A DNA stretch of 32,577 nucleotides from Paenibacillus rhizophilus (GCF_003854965.1 NZ_RQPI01000026.1:1-32577); one strand, 5' to 3'; numbered from the stretch's first letter, positions 23,751-32,276 are shown. The notes: generated by a model not told the origin, from the letters alone. Made by a program: numbers and translations.

Positions 23751-24573
23751 TGGTGCCGCCCCCCCTCCATTTCCAGAAGGCGTTTCGTTTCTCGTTCAGA
23801 GACGAATGAGTCCGCAGCTCCTCGTAAAGCTTGGAGATCAGCGACTCTTCTTTGATATCCCGGACTACCTGGCCGTTGATTGCAAGTGAAATTTGGCCTG
23901 TCTCCTCTGAAACGATCACCGACACCGCATCCGTCACTTCGCTGATCCCAATGCCCGCCCTGTGCCGGGTTCCCAATTCCTTGCTGATAAAAGGGTTCTC
24001 CGACAACGGAAGATAACAGGCCGCCGCCGCGATTTGACTCCCCTGCATGATAAGCGCTCCGTCATGAAGTGGGGTGTTGGGTATAAAAATATTGATAAGC
24101 AGCTCCGAGCTGACCATGGAATTCATCGGAATGCCGGATTCCTTGTATTCATTAAGGCCGGTTGCCCGTTCAAACACGATTAATGCCCCTATTTTTCTGC
24201 GTGCTAAATAATTCACGGCTTTAATAATTTCGCCAATTAACTTGCTGACCTCTTCATCGTTCTCAGCCGTCCTGCCAAAAAACTTTCCCCTTCCCAGCTG
24301 TTCCAGACCGCGCCGAAGCTCCGGCTGAAAAATAATAAATATCGCCAGTACCCCGAAGGTAAACATCTGGTTCATGAGCCATTTCAGTGTATATAGATCA
24401 AACAGCGTGCTGAACGCCCAGATGACTATGAGTACCAGAATCCCTTTCAAGAGCTGAATTGCACGGGTACCGCGGACCATGTTAAGCACTTTATAAATAA
24501 TATAGCTGACGATCAGAATATCGATGATATCCTTGATAGACTCTTTCCAGGTAAGGTCCGTAAAATAACTCAT
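23743..24573 (-). CDS. cdaA: Diadenylate cyclase CdaA
   Basis: This 276-residue membrane enzyme joins two ATP into c-di-AMP, an essential second messenger for osmotic and wall homeostasis. Three N-terminal membrane helices (about 13-33, 39-57, 63-82) precede the DAC domain (about 95-250). The catalytic signatures are LHDGALIM (DGA motif, about 170-175) and GTRHRAGIGISE (RHR motif, about 203-207). ATG 24573 has GGGGG about 9 nt upstream. It heads the cdaA-cdaR-glmM operon. Two terminator hairpins lie between rsiW and cdaA, so it should have its own promoter, though none is clearly readable. Confidence 0.97.
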   Translation of the reverse strand: MSYFTDLTWKESIKDIIDILIVSYIIYKVLNMVRGTRAIQLLKGILVLIVIWAFSTLFDLYTLKWLMNQMFTFGVLAIFIIFQPELRRGLEQLGRGKFFGRTAENDEEVSKLIGEIIKAVNYLARRKIGALIVFERATGLNEYKESGIPMNSMVSSELLINIFIPNTPLHDGALIMQGSQIAAAACYLPLSENPFISKELGTRHRAGIGISEVTDAVSVIVSEETGQISLAINGQVVRDIKEESLISKLYEELRTHSSLNEKRNAFWKWRGGGTNG

Positions 24574-24765
24574 TGCGTAAAACCCCCGTCAGTTCATATT
24601 AGCTGGGTTTATGTAGAAAGTCTGTTAATTGTGTAACATATCTAGGTTATAACGTTCACGACCATGTTGCAAGTTTGCGCTTAAAGAGGCTAAAAAAACC
24701 GCAATTTATCAGAACAAGTCCGAATTCCGAACACAATCTCATTTTAAAAAAAACAAAAAATACAA

Positions 24766-24790
24766 GAAAAACTCCTGTCGGAGTCTTTTG
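24766..24790. terminator. Small hairpin upstream of cdaA
   Basis: ACTCC and GGAGT pair around a 4-nt loop, with A-rich and T-rich flanks extending the stem on both strands. It is weaker than the neighbouring rsiW terminator and probably a back-up. Confidence 0.45.
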
Positions 24791-24833
24791 AAAGAAGTCG
24801 CCGGTTTCTTGAAGTTAATGATTTCCATATGAT

Positions 24834-24869
24834 CAAAAAAGCGCCGTCTTTTTCGAGAAAAAGAGGCGC
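24834..24869 (-). terminator. Terminator of the sigW-rsiW operon
   Basis: On the minus strand a long stem (GCGCC, then CTTTTT with AAAAAG, small internal mismatch) ends in TTTTTT. It lies about 30 nt after the rsiW stop. Confidence 0.85.
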
Positions 24870-24898
24870 GGCAATCCATCATGTCCAACGCCGCCGTA

Positions 24899-25513
24899 TT
24901 AGCGATAAGCGACATCGGAGAACATATTGGTGACTTTATACCAGATCCAGCTTAATGCCTGGTCTATGCTTTTGACTTGCCCTGAAATGTGGGCGGTCGA
25001 TGCCTGGTACAACGAACCGTCGATGACGGTCACATTCCCGTTCACTTCCCCGTACACTTGTGTCTTGCCGTTTTCTACCGTAAGATCGCCGGAAACGCTC
25101 TTGCCGGAAGGAACGATGACGGTATTCCCTTGGATCACCACCTGATCGAGATCAGAGCCTTTCACGACAAGCTGCCCGTCCTGTTTCCACAAGGTGACGG
25201 AGCTCATCAGCATAACGAGCAGAAACACCGAAGCCGCCGTAAGCGCGGGATGTCTCTTAATCCAGGTAATATACCTTCTTTCCTTCTTGGAAGGCGGCAG
25301 CGCGCCCATAATGCGTCCCACAAGCTCATCCGAAGTCACAGGACTCTGGTGCATAAGTGAAAACAGCAGCATATCCGTTTGTTCCAATTCCTTGAATTTT
25401 GCTCGGCAATCCGGACAGGATAGAAGATGCTCCTTCAAGTCCCGCTGCTGCTGTTCGGGCAAGTCGTCATCCAAATAATCATGCATCATAGAGACGGCCA
25501 GTTTGCATTCCAT
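24899..25513 (-). CDS. rsiW: Anti-sigma factor RsiW-like, zinc-finger transmembrane
   Basis: About 204 residues from ATG 25513, which has AAAGGA 9 nt upstream; the longer in-frame reading to 25531 lacks a site. The N-terminal cytoplasmic part is a zinc-binding anti-sigma domain (about 1-50) with His-x3-Cys-x2-Cys in KEHLLSCPDC. One membrane helix follows (about 90-110). The extracellular C-terminus (about 120-185) shows short beta repeats (GDLTVENGKTQVYGEVNGN) of bactofilin/polymer-forming type rather than the usual RsiW tail. It would hold the upstream sigma factor at the membrane until regulated proteolysis. It is co-transcribed with sigW, which ends 115 nt upstream. Confidence 0.88.
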   Translation of the reverse strand: MECKLAVSMMHDYLDDDLPEQQQRDLKEHLLSCPDCRAKFKELEQTDMLLFSLMHQSPVTSDELVGRIMGALPPSKKERRYITWIKRHPALTAASVFLLVMLMSSVTLWKQDGQLVVKGSDLDQVVIQGNTVIVPSGKSVSGDLTVENGKTQVYGEVNGNVTVIDGSLYQASTAHISGQVKSIDQALSWIWYKVTNMFSDVAYR

Positions 25514-25628
25514 AGGAGCCAATCCTTTCATGAGTGCTATTTAATTACCCTAAAATCGGGTCGCAAGGCTTGCTTAACTTTCATACGCACCAGATTCATA
25601 AAACGTTTCACAAAAATCGTTTGTTCCA

Positions 25629-26195
25629 TTATAATCTCGGGCCCAATTTTTTGCGCAAAAATTCCCGGCCGCGGTGTACCCGGGTCTTAATCGTTGTAAC
25701 GGGCATATCCAGCACATCGCCGATTTCCTGTAGCGACAAGTCCTGCAGATACCTGAGGATCATAACCGACCGGTATTTGACCGGCAGTTCGTCAATCGCC
25801 TCGTAAATCGTTCTCTGCGTTTCGGATAGAAGAAGCTCGCTTTCAGGGGTCACGTTATCGCTCGGGATAAGAGAATAACCGTCGGTTCCCTCCTGATCGC
25901 CAAGCTCAGCGTCCAGTGAATAGGTCGGCCTGCGCTTGCGCAGACGGTCAATGCAAAGGTTGGTCGCAATCCGGTAAATCCATGTCGAGAATTTCTGATT
26001 GTCATCATAGCGTTCCAGATTTCGATAAACCCGCAAAAATGTCTCCTGAACAATATCTTCCGCCTCATGGCGATTATTTAGCATCCGGTAGCCCAGATGA
26101 TAGATTTTATCCTTATATAATTCGACAAGCTCGGCAAACGCTCTTTGGTCACCCTTCAGGGCGAGCTTTGTCAATCTGCCTTCCAAATTCTCCAC
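25629..26195 (-). CDS. sigW: ECF RNA polymerase sigma factor, SigW-like
   Basis: A 188-residue extracytoplasmic-function sigma factor. Region 2 spans about 15-85 (FAELVELYKDKIYHLGYRML, then FSTWIYRIATNLCIDRLRK) and region 4 about 130-185 (LSLQEIGDVLDMPVTTIKTR, the -35-binding helix-turn-helix). There is no region 3, as expected. The start is GTG 26195, with GGGGGAG 7 nt upstream. Position next to rsiW, cdaA, cdaR and glmM matches the sigW locus of Bacillales, where it controls envelope-stress and antimicrobial-defence genes. A sigma-A-like promoter lies upstream; an autoregulatory ECF promoter was not recognised. Confidence 0.95.
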   Translation of the reverse strand: MENLEGRLTKLALKGDQRAFAELVELYKDKIYHLGYRMLNNRHEAEDIVQETFLRVYRNLERYDDNQKFSTWIYRIATNLCIDRLRKRRPTYSLDAELGDQEGTDGYSLIPSDNVTPESELLLSETQRTIYEAIDELPVKYRSVMILRYLQDLSLQEIGDVLDMPVTTIKTRVHRGREFLRKKLGPRL

Positions 26196-26265
26196 CAGTT
26201 AACTCCCCCAGACTTGCCGCCCTTAGTATGTCGAAGTCTCCCATATTCACGGTACAAGCATTTAA

Positions 26266-26294
26266 ATCGTAATTCAACCACGGGTAAAAATCAA
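26266..26294 (-). promoter_or_regulatory. Sigma-A-like promoter of sigW
   Basis: On the minus strand TTGATT (26289-26294), a 17-bp spacer and TACGAT (26266-26271) are present, about 70 bp before the GTG start. The -10 matches four of six bases. Confidence 0.5.
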
Positions 26295-26328
26295 GGGTTG
26301 TCCTAGCGATTTCCAACTATAGGCAGGT

Positions 26329-26364
26329 GAAAAAAGCCCGCCTTCCAATAAAAGGAAGGCGGGC
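26329..26364 (-). terminator. Terminator of ppc
   Basis: A perfect 11-bp GC-rich stem (26336-26346 with 26354-26364, GCCCGCCTTCC type) with a 7-nt loop is followed on the minus strand by TTTTTT. It lies about 40 nt after the ppc stop. Confidence 0.95.
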
Positions 26365-26404
26365 GGGCAGTTATTACGAAACGAATCGGGAAATGGACGC
26401 GGTA

Positions 26405-29197
26405 TCAGCCGGTATTGCGAAGACCGGCGGCAATTCCGTTGATCGTAAGGAGTACTTCGCGCAGCAGGTCGGCATCGTCCTGCTCCATGTCCCGCAACGC
26501 TCTAAGCTCGGTTAACAGCTGCACTTGCAAGTAACTGAGCGGATCGACGTACGGATTGCGCAGCCGGATCGATTCTTGAATGACCGGCACATTGTCCAAA
26601 ATATCCTGTTGGCCGGTTATCTTCAAAATCAGATCCGAGGTCAAACGAAATTCCTCCTCAATCTGTCCGTAGATCCGTTTGCGCGCCTCCTCGTTCTTGC
26701 TCATCTCCGAGTATTCCTTCGCGATAATCAGATCCGCTTTGGAAAGCGCCATTTGCAGCGTATCGACCAGACTCGTGAAGAAGGAGAAGTGCTCGTACAT
26801 ATGCTGAAGAATCTTCAGATTCTCTTCCTTGTTGTCATAGAAGCTTTGCAGCCCCGTTCCTGCTGCATACCAGGCCGGAAGCAGATAACGGCTTTGGGTC
26901 CAGGCAAATACCCATGGTATCGCCCGCAAATCCTCGAACCGGTCGCTGTTCTTCCGTTTGGATGGACGGGAGCCGATATTGAGCTCGCCGATTTCCGGAA
27001 GCGGCGTCGACTCTTTAAAAAAGTTTAAGAAATCCGGATCGCGGAAGATCAGATCCTGATACTTGTTCAGCGAAACTTCGGAAATCTCTCTGCAGATCTC
27101 TTCCCATTTATTCTCATAAAGATCGCTGTGCGGCATTCTTGCGTTTATGGCCGCAATCACGAGTGCGGAAGTTGCCTGCTCCAGGCTGCGGTAGGCGATT
27201 CCCTTCATCTTATAGCGCGATGAAATAACCTCGCCCTGCTCGGTAATCTTGATTCCGCCTCCGATTGTGGAAGCAGGCTGAGCCAGAATACTGCGGTTCA
27301 GCGGCATTCCACCCCGGCCAAGTGCTCCGCCCCGGCCGTGGAAGAACTTCAGCTTGACACCGTACGAGTCGGCCATAGCCGTAAGTTCCTTCAGCGCCAC
27401 GCGCAGTTCCCAGTTGGCGGTCACAACGCCGCCGTCCTTGTTGCTGTCCGAATAACCAAGCATGATTTCCTGCAGATCGCTCATTGCGGAGACCGCCTGG
27501 CGATAAATCGGCAGATTGAAAATCGTGCGCATGATTTCCGGCGCCTCATGAAGATCATCGATGGTTTCGAACAGCGGAACCGCCTGCAGTGTACAGACGA
27601 CGGTGCCGTCTTTGTCCCGGCGGAACAGTCCCACTTCCTTGGCGAATACCATAACCTCCAGAATATCGGATGCCGCTTCAGCCATACTGATCAGGTAGCT
27701 TGTGATACACTGCTTGCCATACTCCGCCTGGGCTGCGTGCACGGTCCGGTACACTTCCAGACATTCTTCGGTCGCTTCGCTGTAATCCTGGTAAGGAGAG
27801 GTCAGCGGCCGCGGATCATTGAGCAGCTTCTCCAGAAGTTCGATCTTTTCCTGCTCCGACAGTTTGGAGTAATCCGGCGTGATATCCATTTTGGCCAAAA
27901 TCTCCGTCATGGCGTTCTCATGCTCCTGGCTGTGCTGGCGAATATCGAGTGTCGCCGTATGGAAGCCAAACAACTCTACCTGGCGGATCAATTTCTTAAT
28001 ATAAGTGTCGGCCACATAATCGGCATAATGATGCCGCAAACTGCGGTCGATGACGTTCAAATCGTTTATGAGCTCTTCCGGGGAAGAGTAGCGCTCAGGT
28101 GTTCCTTTTTTCTTATCGTCCAGCACGTTCTGCGTCTTCGAAATCATGTAACTGAGTTTGATCCGGTAAGGTTCGTTATCGTTGCGCCAAGCATCGACGC
28201 GCTCCAAATGAACAACCTCCCGGTCTTTCTCGATGGATTCCAGCAGCTCCGGCGTCACGTTAACGATGCTGGTGCTAAAGCTCAGATATTGTATCAGCTG
28301 ACGCATGATCTGCTGGTATTCCCGAATAGCCATTATGCGCTGAATTCGCAGCGTCTGAATGGTAACCGAAGAAGTAACCGAAGGATTGCCGTCCCGGTCG
28401 CCGCCGATCCAGGAACCGAATCGCAGGTAAGTCGGCACATGCCAATTCTGTCCCGGATAATACTTGCTGAGGCACCGTTCAAGCTCCTGATAAACATCCG
28501 GCAGCACATGGAAAATCGTCTCATGAAAATAATACATTCCGTTGCGTACTTCATCCAGCACCGTAGGCTTGCGGTCGCGCAGTTCATCGGTCTGCCATAA
28601 AGTGATAACCTCGTTCAAGAGCTTCTCGCGAAGCTGCTCGCGTTCCCTGAATGTCAAGGTCGGATTGTCCAGCCCCGTAACATCGTCGGAAATCCGCTTG
28701 TGGATGTCGAGAATAGCACGGCGCATCGCTTCTGTCGGGTGGGCGGTCATGACCAGCTCCAGTGACAGGCCATTAACAATCTCCCATACTTCCTTAGGAG
28801 AGAAGTCTCGTTCCCGCAGCTCCTGAATTGCGCTCTCTATAGAACCTGGCTGTACGGTTTCCCCCGCAGAGCGCTCGTAGTCTCTTTTCCGGCGAATCCG
28901 ATGATTTTGTTCGGCTATATTCACCAATTGAAAATAGATGGCGAATGCCCGGATTACCTGATGCCGGTTCTCCGGATCCAGAGAATTGATTAATTCCTTA
29001 AATTCGCTGTGCAGTTCAGGCAAAAACACTGAGCGCAACGATTTACTGGTCTCACGAATCTTCTCCACGATCTCCAGCAATTCATTGCCGCCTTGATGTA
29101 CCAAGACCTCGCCCAAAATGTTTCCCAGGAACCGTACGTCTCGCCGCAGCAGGTTGTTGGAATTGACTTTGCCAGCGGTAGTCGTAAGTTCGGTCAT
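26405..29197 (-). CDS. ppc: Phosphoenolpyruvate carboxylase
   Basis: This enzyme adds bicarbonate to phosphoenolpyruvate to give oxaloacetate, refilling the TCA cycle. About 930 residues from ATG 29197, which follows GGGGGG at 6 nt; a longer reading to 29245 lacks a site. The catalytic His153 lies in VMTAHPTEAMRR, and the C-terminal half has GYSDSNKDGG and FHGRGGALGRGG, the lysine and glycine-rich active-site loops. The C-terminus ends RNTG, the invariant tail that reaches the active site. Length is within the bacterial range (about 880-970). The large antisense frames within it are compositional shadows. It is a single-gene unit with its own terminator. Confidence 0.98.
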   Translation of the reverse strand: MTELTTTAGKVNSNNLLRRDVRFLGNILGEVLVHQGGNELLEIVEKIRETSKSLRSVFLPELHSEFKELINSLDPENRHQVIRAFAIYFQLVNIAEQNHRIRRKRDYERSAGETVQPGSIESAIQELRERDFSPKEVWEIVNGLSLELVMTAHPTEAMRRAILDIHKRISDDVTGLDNPTLTFREREQLREKLLNEVITLWQTDELRDRKPTVLDEVRNGMYYFHETIFHVLPDVYQELERCLSKYYPGQNWHVPTYLRFGSWIGGDRDGNPSVTSSVTIQTLRIQRIMAIREYQQIMRQLIQYLSFSTSIVNVTPELLESIEKDREVVHLERVDAWRNDNEPYRIKLSYMISKTQNVLDDKKKGTPERYSSPEELINDLNVIDRSLRHHYADYVADTYIKKLIRQVELFGFHTATLDIRQHSQEHENAMTEILAKMDITPDYSKLSEQEKIELLEKLLNDPRPLTSPYQDYSEATEECLEVYRTVHAAQAEYGKQCITSYLISMAEAASDILEVMVFAKEVGLFRRDKDGTVVCTLQAVPLFETIDDLHEAPEIMRTIFNLPIYRQAVSAMSDLQEIMLGYSDSNKDGGVVTANWELRVALKELTAMADSYGVKLKFFHGRGGALGRGGMPLNRSILAQPASTIGGGIKITEQGEVISSRYKMKGIAYRSLEQATSALVIAAINARMPHSDLYENKWEEICREISEVSLNKYQDLIFRDPDFLNFFKESTPLPEIGELNIGSRPSKRKNSDRFEDLRAIPWVFAWTQSRYLLPAWYAAGTGLQSFYDNKEENLKILQHMYEHFSFFTSLVDTLQMALSKADLIIAKEYSEMSKNEEARKRIYGQIEEEFRLTSDLILKITGQQDILDNVPVIQESIRLRNPYVDPLSYLQVQLLTELRALRDMEQDDADLLREVLLTINGIAAGLRNTG

Positions 29198-29805
29198 GCT
29201 GTTCCCCCCATCCTTCTTCCGTATCAATGTCTCATCACAAGTCATGTTTCAAGCTTTCCTCATATCATACAATAAAACGGATCGAAAATCTTCAACTTTC
29301 TTTCACGGTAAAGCATCACAGTCTTTTAAGATTATACATCAAAATGATTATTTATTCAGGTATATTTTTTCACATTTTTATTAAATTATCGAGAAAATAG
29401 CTGATATCGTTCTAATTTGCGTATAAAATATGGAAGACAGGGTTTACATTTCGGCAGTACTTATAAAGCGGAAGGATTGAAATCCGTTTGAAAACAAATT
29501 AAAACCTTGACCGAATATTGAACTTTTAACAGATTTGGACTTCGGATCACTGCTGATCATGTCCCCTTTCGTCTATTCATCTCCCCTGCCAGATTATAAG
29601 TCGTGCCTTTATCAAGTATTCTCTGGTCATCACACGTTATTTACAACATCCGCCGCGTTAACCTGTCACTACCTGCGTCTATTCCGTAAAGAAGGTCTCG
29701 TAGCCGCTATGCAGCGTGCCCCAAGCTCGTACTTTTCTTTGATCTCCCTTTCATTGTCCCCATGTTCGAACAGAAATAGGCGCTAATCCCATGAAATCTC
29801 CTGCC
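29198..29805. other. Gene-free interval upstream of ppc
   Basis: About 600 bp, AT-rich near ppc (29280-29520), where the ppc promoter should lie. A short minus-strand frame at about 29690-29785 reads FEHGDNEREIKEKYELGA, is coding-like in composition and then stops; it may be a relic but no family is recognised. Confidence 0.4.
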
Positions 29806-30084
29806 TTAACCCCCATCTTTAGTTTGATCACTTTTCAATTTCTTAAGCATATCCAGCGTCGGCTGCATGAAGTCGGAACGCTCTTTATCAAGAATCGCTT
29901 GCAGACGGTCACGATCCTCCTCAGCCTTATCCAGCAGCTCCCGCGGCACCAGACTGCCTTTAGCGATTGCCCGAAGCAGCACAATAACTACGATCATCAA
30001 AATCAACGCTACGATATAAGCAAGCCCGTATTTGTCCGCAAGCGGCAGCAGCTTTTCCAACTGTGCAATGTCTTCCTGTTTCAT
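29806..30084 (-). CDS. Small membrane protein, holin-like
   Basis: About 92 residues from ATG 30084, with AAAGGG 8 nt upstream; an in-frame extension to 30135 lacks a site. The layout is a short polar N-terminus, one hydrophobic helix (about 18-38, AYIVALILMIVVIVLL) and a long charged helical tail (RELLDKAEEDRDRLQAILDK). This resembles the BhlA/UviB holin-like group, but small size makes the call tentative. It is divergent from the ImmR/ImmA-like pair, with which it may share a mobile-element origin. Confidence 0.5.
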   Translation of the reverse strand: MKQEDIAQLEKLLPLADKYGLAYIVALILMIVVIVLLRAIAKGSLVPRELLDKAEEDRDRLQAILDKERSDFMQPTLDMLKKLKSDQTKDGG

Positions 30085-30158
30085 TCCCTCATCCCTTTCT
30101 TTATTCGGTATTCTTGAAATCTCTTTCAGATACAACAGGAAATGTGATAAAATGGTTC

Positions 30159-30180
30159 TTGTTCGTATTTTGTTCGTACT
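30159..30180. repeat. Two 9-bp direct repeats, divergent intergenic region
   Basis: TTGTTCGTA occurs at 30159-30167 and 30170-30178, an 11-bp period (about one helical turn), between the holin-like and repressor genes. It is likely a regulator-binding site for the minus-strand gene. Confidence 0.45.
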
Positions 30181-30269
30181 TTTAATATACTATTCCAGCT
30201 TCATTTTCGTAAAATCCGGTTTAGGGCCATTTTGCGGCAGCTTTAATACAATAACGCCCATTTCCTTGT

Positions 30270-30324
30270 CTTTTGGCAATATATTCGATACATTATTTAC
30301 CTTTTGGCAAATTTGATTTATAAT
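30270..30324 (+). promoter_or_regulatory. Promoter of the repressor gene with paired operator-like repeats
   Basis: TTTACC (30296-30301), a 17-bp spacer and TATAAT (30319-30324) form a promoter about 38 bp before the repressor start. The motif CTTTTGGCAA occurs at 30270-30279 and again at 30301-30310, 31 bp apart (three helical turns); the second copy lies inside the spacer, so autorepression is plausible. Confidence 0.6.
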
Positions 30325-30361
30325 CATATCAACAGCATTTGCAAAATAAGGAGTGTTCGAG

Positions 30362-30802
30362 ATGGAACAAGATTTTGGATTATTTTTGAAACGGCTTCGC
30401 GAGAGTAAAAGCCTGACCCTAAGCCAGCTGGCTTCAGGCGCCGGAATCAGCGGTTCACAAATATCACGGATCGAAAATGGCCTTCGCGGCGTACCCAAGC
30501 CGGCAACCCTCCGTAAAATTGCAGAAGCTATGGATGTACCCTATGAAGAACTTATGGAACGCGCCGGGTATTTACGTGATGAGGAGCAAATGGCTGAGTC
30601 AATACCGGAATGGGCTACCGGCAAAGACAAACGCGACTTCAAAAGAATGCTGGAAGATGACGGGGAGCTTATGTTTGATGGGATTCCGCTCAACAAAGAG
30701 GACAAGCAAAGGATAAAAGACGTACTGACAGGCTTATTCTGGGAAGCCAAACAGATGAATAAACGAAATCCTGCTTACAAAAAAGGTAAATCGGAACATT
30801 AG
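30362..30802 (+). CDS. XRE-family repressor, ImmR-like
   Basis: About 146 residues from ATG 30362, with AAGGAG 8 nt upstream. The N-terminal Cro/CI helix-turn-helix spans about 6-62 (LTLSQLASGAGISGSQISRI) and the recognition helix is clear. The C-terminal part is helical and acidic, then basic at the end (KRNPAYKKGKSEH). It is followed after 37 nt by an ImmA-like metalloprotease. This arrangement matches ImmR/ImmA of ICEBs1 and many phages, in which the protease cleaves the repressor after DNA damage or cell signals. A chromosomal stress-regulator role without a mobile element is possible. Confidence 0.85.
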   Translation: MEQDFGLFLKRLRESKSLTLSQLASGAGISGSQISRIENGLRGVPKPATLRKIAEAMDVPYEELMERAGYLRDEEQMAESIPEWATGKDKRDFKRMLEDDGELMFDGIPLNKEDKQRIKDVLTGLFWEAKQMNKRNPAYKKGKSEH

Positions 30803-30839
30803 CACCCTGACAACAATAATCATGCAGCAGGTGAAAAGA

Positions 30840-31253
30840 ATGGATGAATTGATCGATAAGCTAATCAAAAAATATAAAACCAACTGCCCGTTTGCGATAT
30901 GCCAGGCTCTCGGCATTCATGTCCGATTTATGGACCTGGGCGGGGGAACCAAGGGGCTATATTACCGTAAGCTGCGAAGAAGATTTATCGTCATTCATAA
31001 TGAACTGTCTGTGGAATGGCAGCGATTTGTTTGCGCGCATGAACTGGGTCATGACCGGCTGCATAAAGGGATTAACCGTTTCTTTTTAGAGGAGAATTCC
31101 TATTTCGCCCCGGGAAAGCTGGAACGACAGGCCAACCGTTTTGCGGTTCTTTTGCTCAGCGCCACTACGCATCCCGAACAAGATGAATCGTTGGAAAGCT
31201 ATTATTTGCGTTTAGGTATACCGCCGGAGGTCGGCTTTTTTTTGGACCATTAA
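30840..31253 (+). CDS. ImmA/IrrE-family metallopeptidase
   Basis: A 137-residue zinc metallopeptidase. ATG 30840 is preferred because AGGTG lies 6 nt upstream; the in-frame ATG at 30822 has no site. The active site is His67-Glu68-x2-His71 (CAHELGHDRLH), and Glu95 in ERQANRFA is the usual third ligand of the family. Size and motif spacing fit ImmA, the anti-repressor protease of ICEBs1. Its substrate is probably the repressor encoded immediately upstream. No integrase or excision gene is in the window, so the pair is either a remnant or the edge of an element. Confidence 0.9.
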   Translation: MDELIDKLIKKYKTNCPFAICQALGIHVRFMDLGGGTKGLYYRKLRRRFIVIHNELSVEWQRFVCAHELGHDRLHKGINRFFLEENSYFAPGKLERQANRFAVLLLSATTHPEQDESLESYYLRLGIPPEVGFFLDH

Positions 31254-31348
31254 TCCAAACATACATTCGCTTTTGTATATAGTGTTAAAATCCCATGATG
31301 TTAACATTCCTCTGTTATTTACGTTTCCGCAAATAAGCTCGGAAATAC

Positions 31349-31373
31349 AAAAAAACCCTTACTACAGTAAGAG
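31349..31373 (-). terminator. Terminator of the rrn/tRNA operon
   Basis: On the minus strand CTCTTACT pairs with AGTAAGGG (one T-G pair) around a 2-nt loop and is followed by TTTTTTTG, about 45 nt after the last tRNA. Confidence 0.85.
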
Positions 31374-31415
31374 TATCTGTTTAATATAAGATTGTTTATG
31401 CTGCCATTAATAAAA

Positions 31416-31489
31416 TGGAGCGGGTGATGGGAATCGAACCCACGCTATCAGCTTGGAAGGCTGAAGTTCTACCATTGAACTACACCCGC
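31416..31489 (-). tRNA. tRNA-Gly (TCC)
   Basis: A complete cloverleaf reads from GCGGGTG to CACCCGC-T, with anticodon TCC in CCTTCCAAG, GGTTCGATTCC T-arm and encoded CCA. It is the last gene of the array, and its 3' end faces the ImmA-like gene. Confidence 0.97.
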
Positions 31490-31501
31490 ATAGGTGTAAA
31501 A

Positions 31502-31575
31502 TCGGGATGACACGATTCGAACATGCGACCCCCTGGTCCCAAACCAGGTGCTCTACCAAGCTGAGCTACATCCCG
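31502..31575 (-). tRNA. tRNA-Pro (TGG)
   Basis: The cloverleaf has acceptor CGGGATG/CATCCCG and anticodon TGG in GTTTGGGAC. CCA is not encoded (the 3' flank is TTTTAC), unlike most of its neighbours. Confidence 0.96.
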
Positions 31576-31585
31576 TTAATATAAG

Positions 31586-31662
31586 TGGCGCGCCCTGAGA
31601 GATTCGAACTCCCGGCCTTTTGATTCGTAGTCAAACGCTCTATCCAGCTGAGCTAAGGGCGC
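31586..31662 (-). tRNA. tRNA-Arg (ACG)
   Basis: The acceptor is GCGCCCT/AGGGCGC with anticodon ACG in CTACGAA and encoded CCA. The A34 implies modification to inosine. Confidence 0.97.
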
Positions 31663-31668
31663 AAAATA

Positions 31669-31743
31669 TGGAGCGGACGACGGGAATCGAACCCGCGACC
31701 CTCGCCTTGGCAAGGCGATGCTCTACCGCTGAGCCACGTCCGC
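31669..31743 (-). tRNA. tRNA-Gly (GCC)
   Basis: The acceptor is GCGGACG/CGTCCGC with anticodon GCC in TTGCCAA and encoded CCA. Confidence 0.97.
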
Positions 31744-31750
31744 AAATAAA

Positions 31751-31834
31751 TGGTGCGCGTGGAGGGACTTGAACCCCCACGTCAAAGACGCTAGATCCTA
31801 AGTCTAGTGCGTCTGCCAATTCCGCCACACGCGC
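31751..31834 (-). tRNA. tRNA-Leu (TAG)
   Basis: A class II tRNA with a long variable arm (CGTCTTTGACG). The acceptor is GCGCGTG/CACGCGC, anticodon TAG in CTTAGGA, with encoded CCA. Confidence 0.97.
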
Positions 31835-31847
31835 AAGTTACTAAAAG

Positions 31848-31920
31848 TGAGCCATGAAGGATTCGAACCTTCGACACCCTGATTAAAAGTCAGGTGCTCT
31901 ACCAACTGAGCTAATGGCTC
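31848..31920 (-). tRNA. tRNA-Lys (TTT)
   Basis: The acceptor is GAGCCAT/ATGGCTC with anticodon TTT in CTTTTAA. CCA is not encoded. Confidence 0.96.
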
Positions 31921-31927
31921 ATGTAAA

Positions 31928-32002
31928 TGGCTGGGGATATAGGATTCGAACCTATGCATGACGGAGTCAAAGTCCGTTGCCTTACCGCTTGGCTAATCCC
32001 CA
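31928..32002 (-). tRNA. tRNA-Gln (TTG)
   Basis: The acceptor is TGGGGAT/ATCCCCA with anticodon TTG in CTTTGAC and encoded CCA. Confidence 0.96.
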
Positions 32003-32052
32003 ATAATGAATACCTATATAATACCATATTAATCTAATATATAAGAAATATA

Positions 32053-32128
32053 TGGTGGAGGCTGAGGGGATCGAACCCCCGACCCTCTGCTTGTAAGGCA
32101 GATGCTCTCCCAGCTGAGCTAAGCCTCC
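32053..32128 (-). tRNA. tRNA-Val (TAC)
   Basis: The acceptor is GGAGGCT/AGCCTCC with anticodon TAC in CTTACAA and encoded CCA. It is separated from tRNA-Gln and tRNA-Glu by larger spacers (50 and 70 nt) than elsewhere in the array. Confidence 0.97.
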
Positions 32129-32198
32129 ATATTTTATGGCAATCTTCTTGAGGAAATACAAGCCTCCGGAATTTCCATCCCTGAGAACAAAGAAATAA

Positions 32199-32273
32199 TG
32201 GTGACCCGTAGGGGATTCGAACCCCTGTTACCTCCGTGAAAGGGAGGTGTCTTAACCCCTTGACCAACGGGCC
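32199..32273 (-). tRNA. tRNA-Glu (TTC)
   Basis: The acceptor is GGCCCGT/ACGGGTC (one G-T pair) with anticodon TTC in CTTTCAC and encoded CCA. Confidence 0.97.
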
Positions 32274-32276
32274 TTA

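Noticed and set aside
24574..24766. ECF (SigW-type) promoter before cdaA
   Set aside because: No TGAAAC-N16/17-CGTA pair was found, so regulation of cdaA by SigW is not claimed.
27338..28600. Long open frame (420 codons) antisense to ppc
   Set aside because: It lies wholly within ppc, which has complete family motifs on the other strand; no ribosome binding site or family signature was seen.
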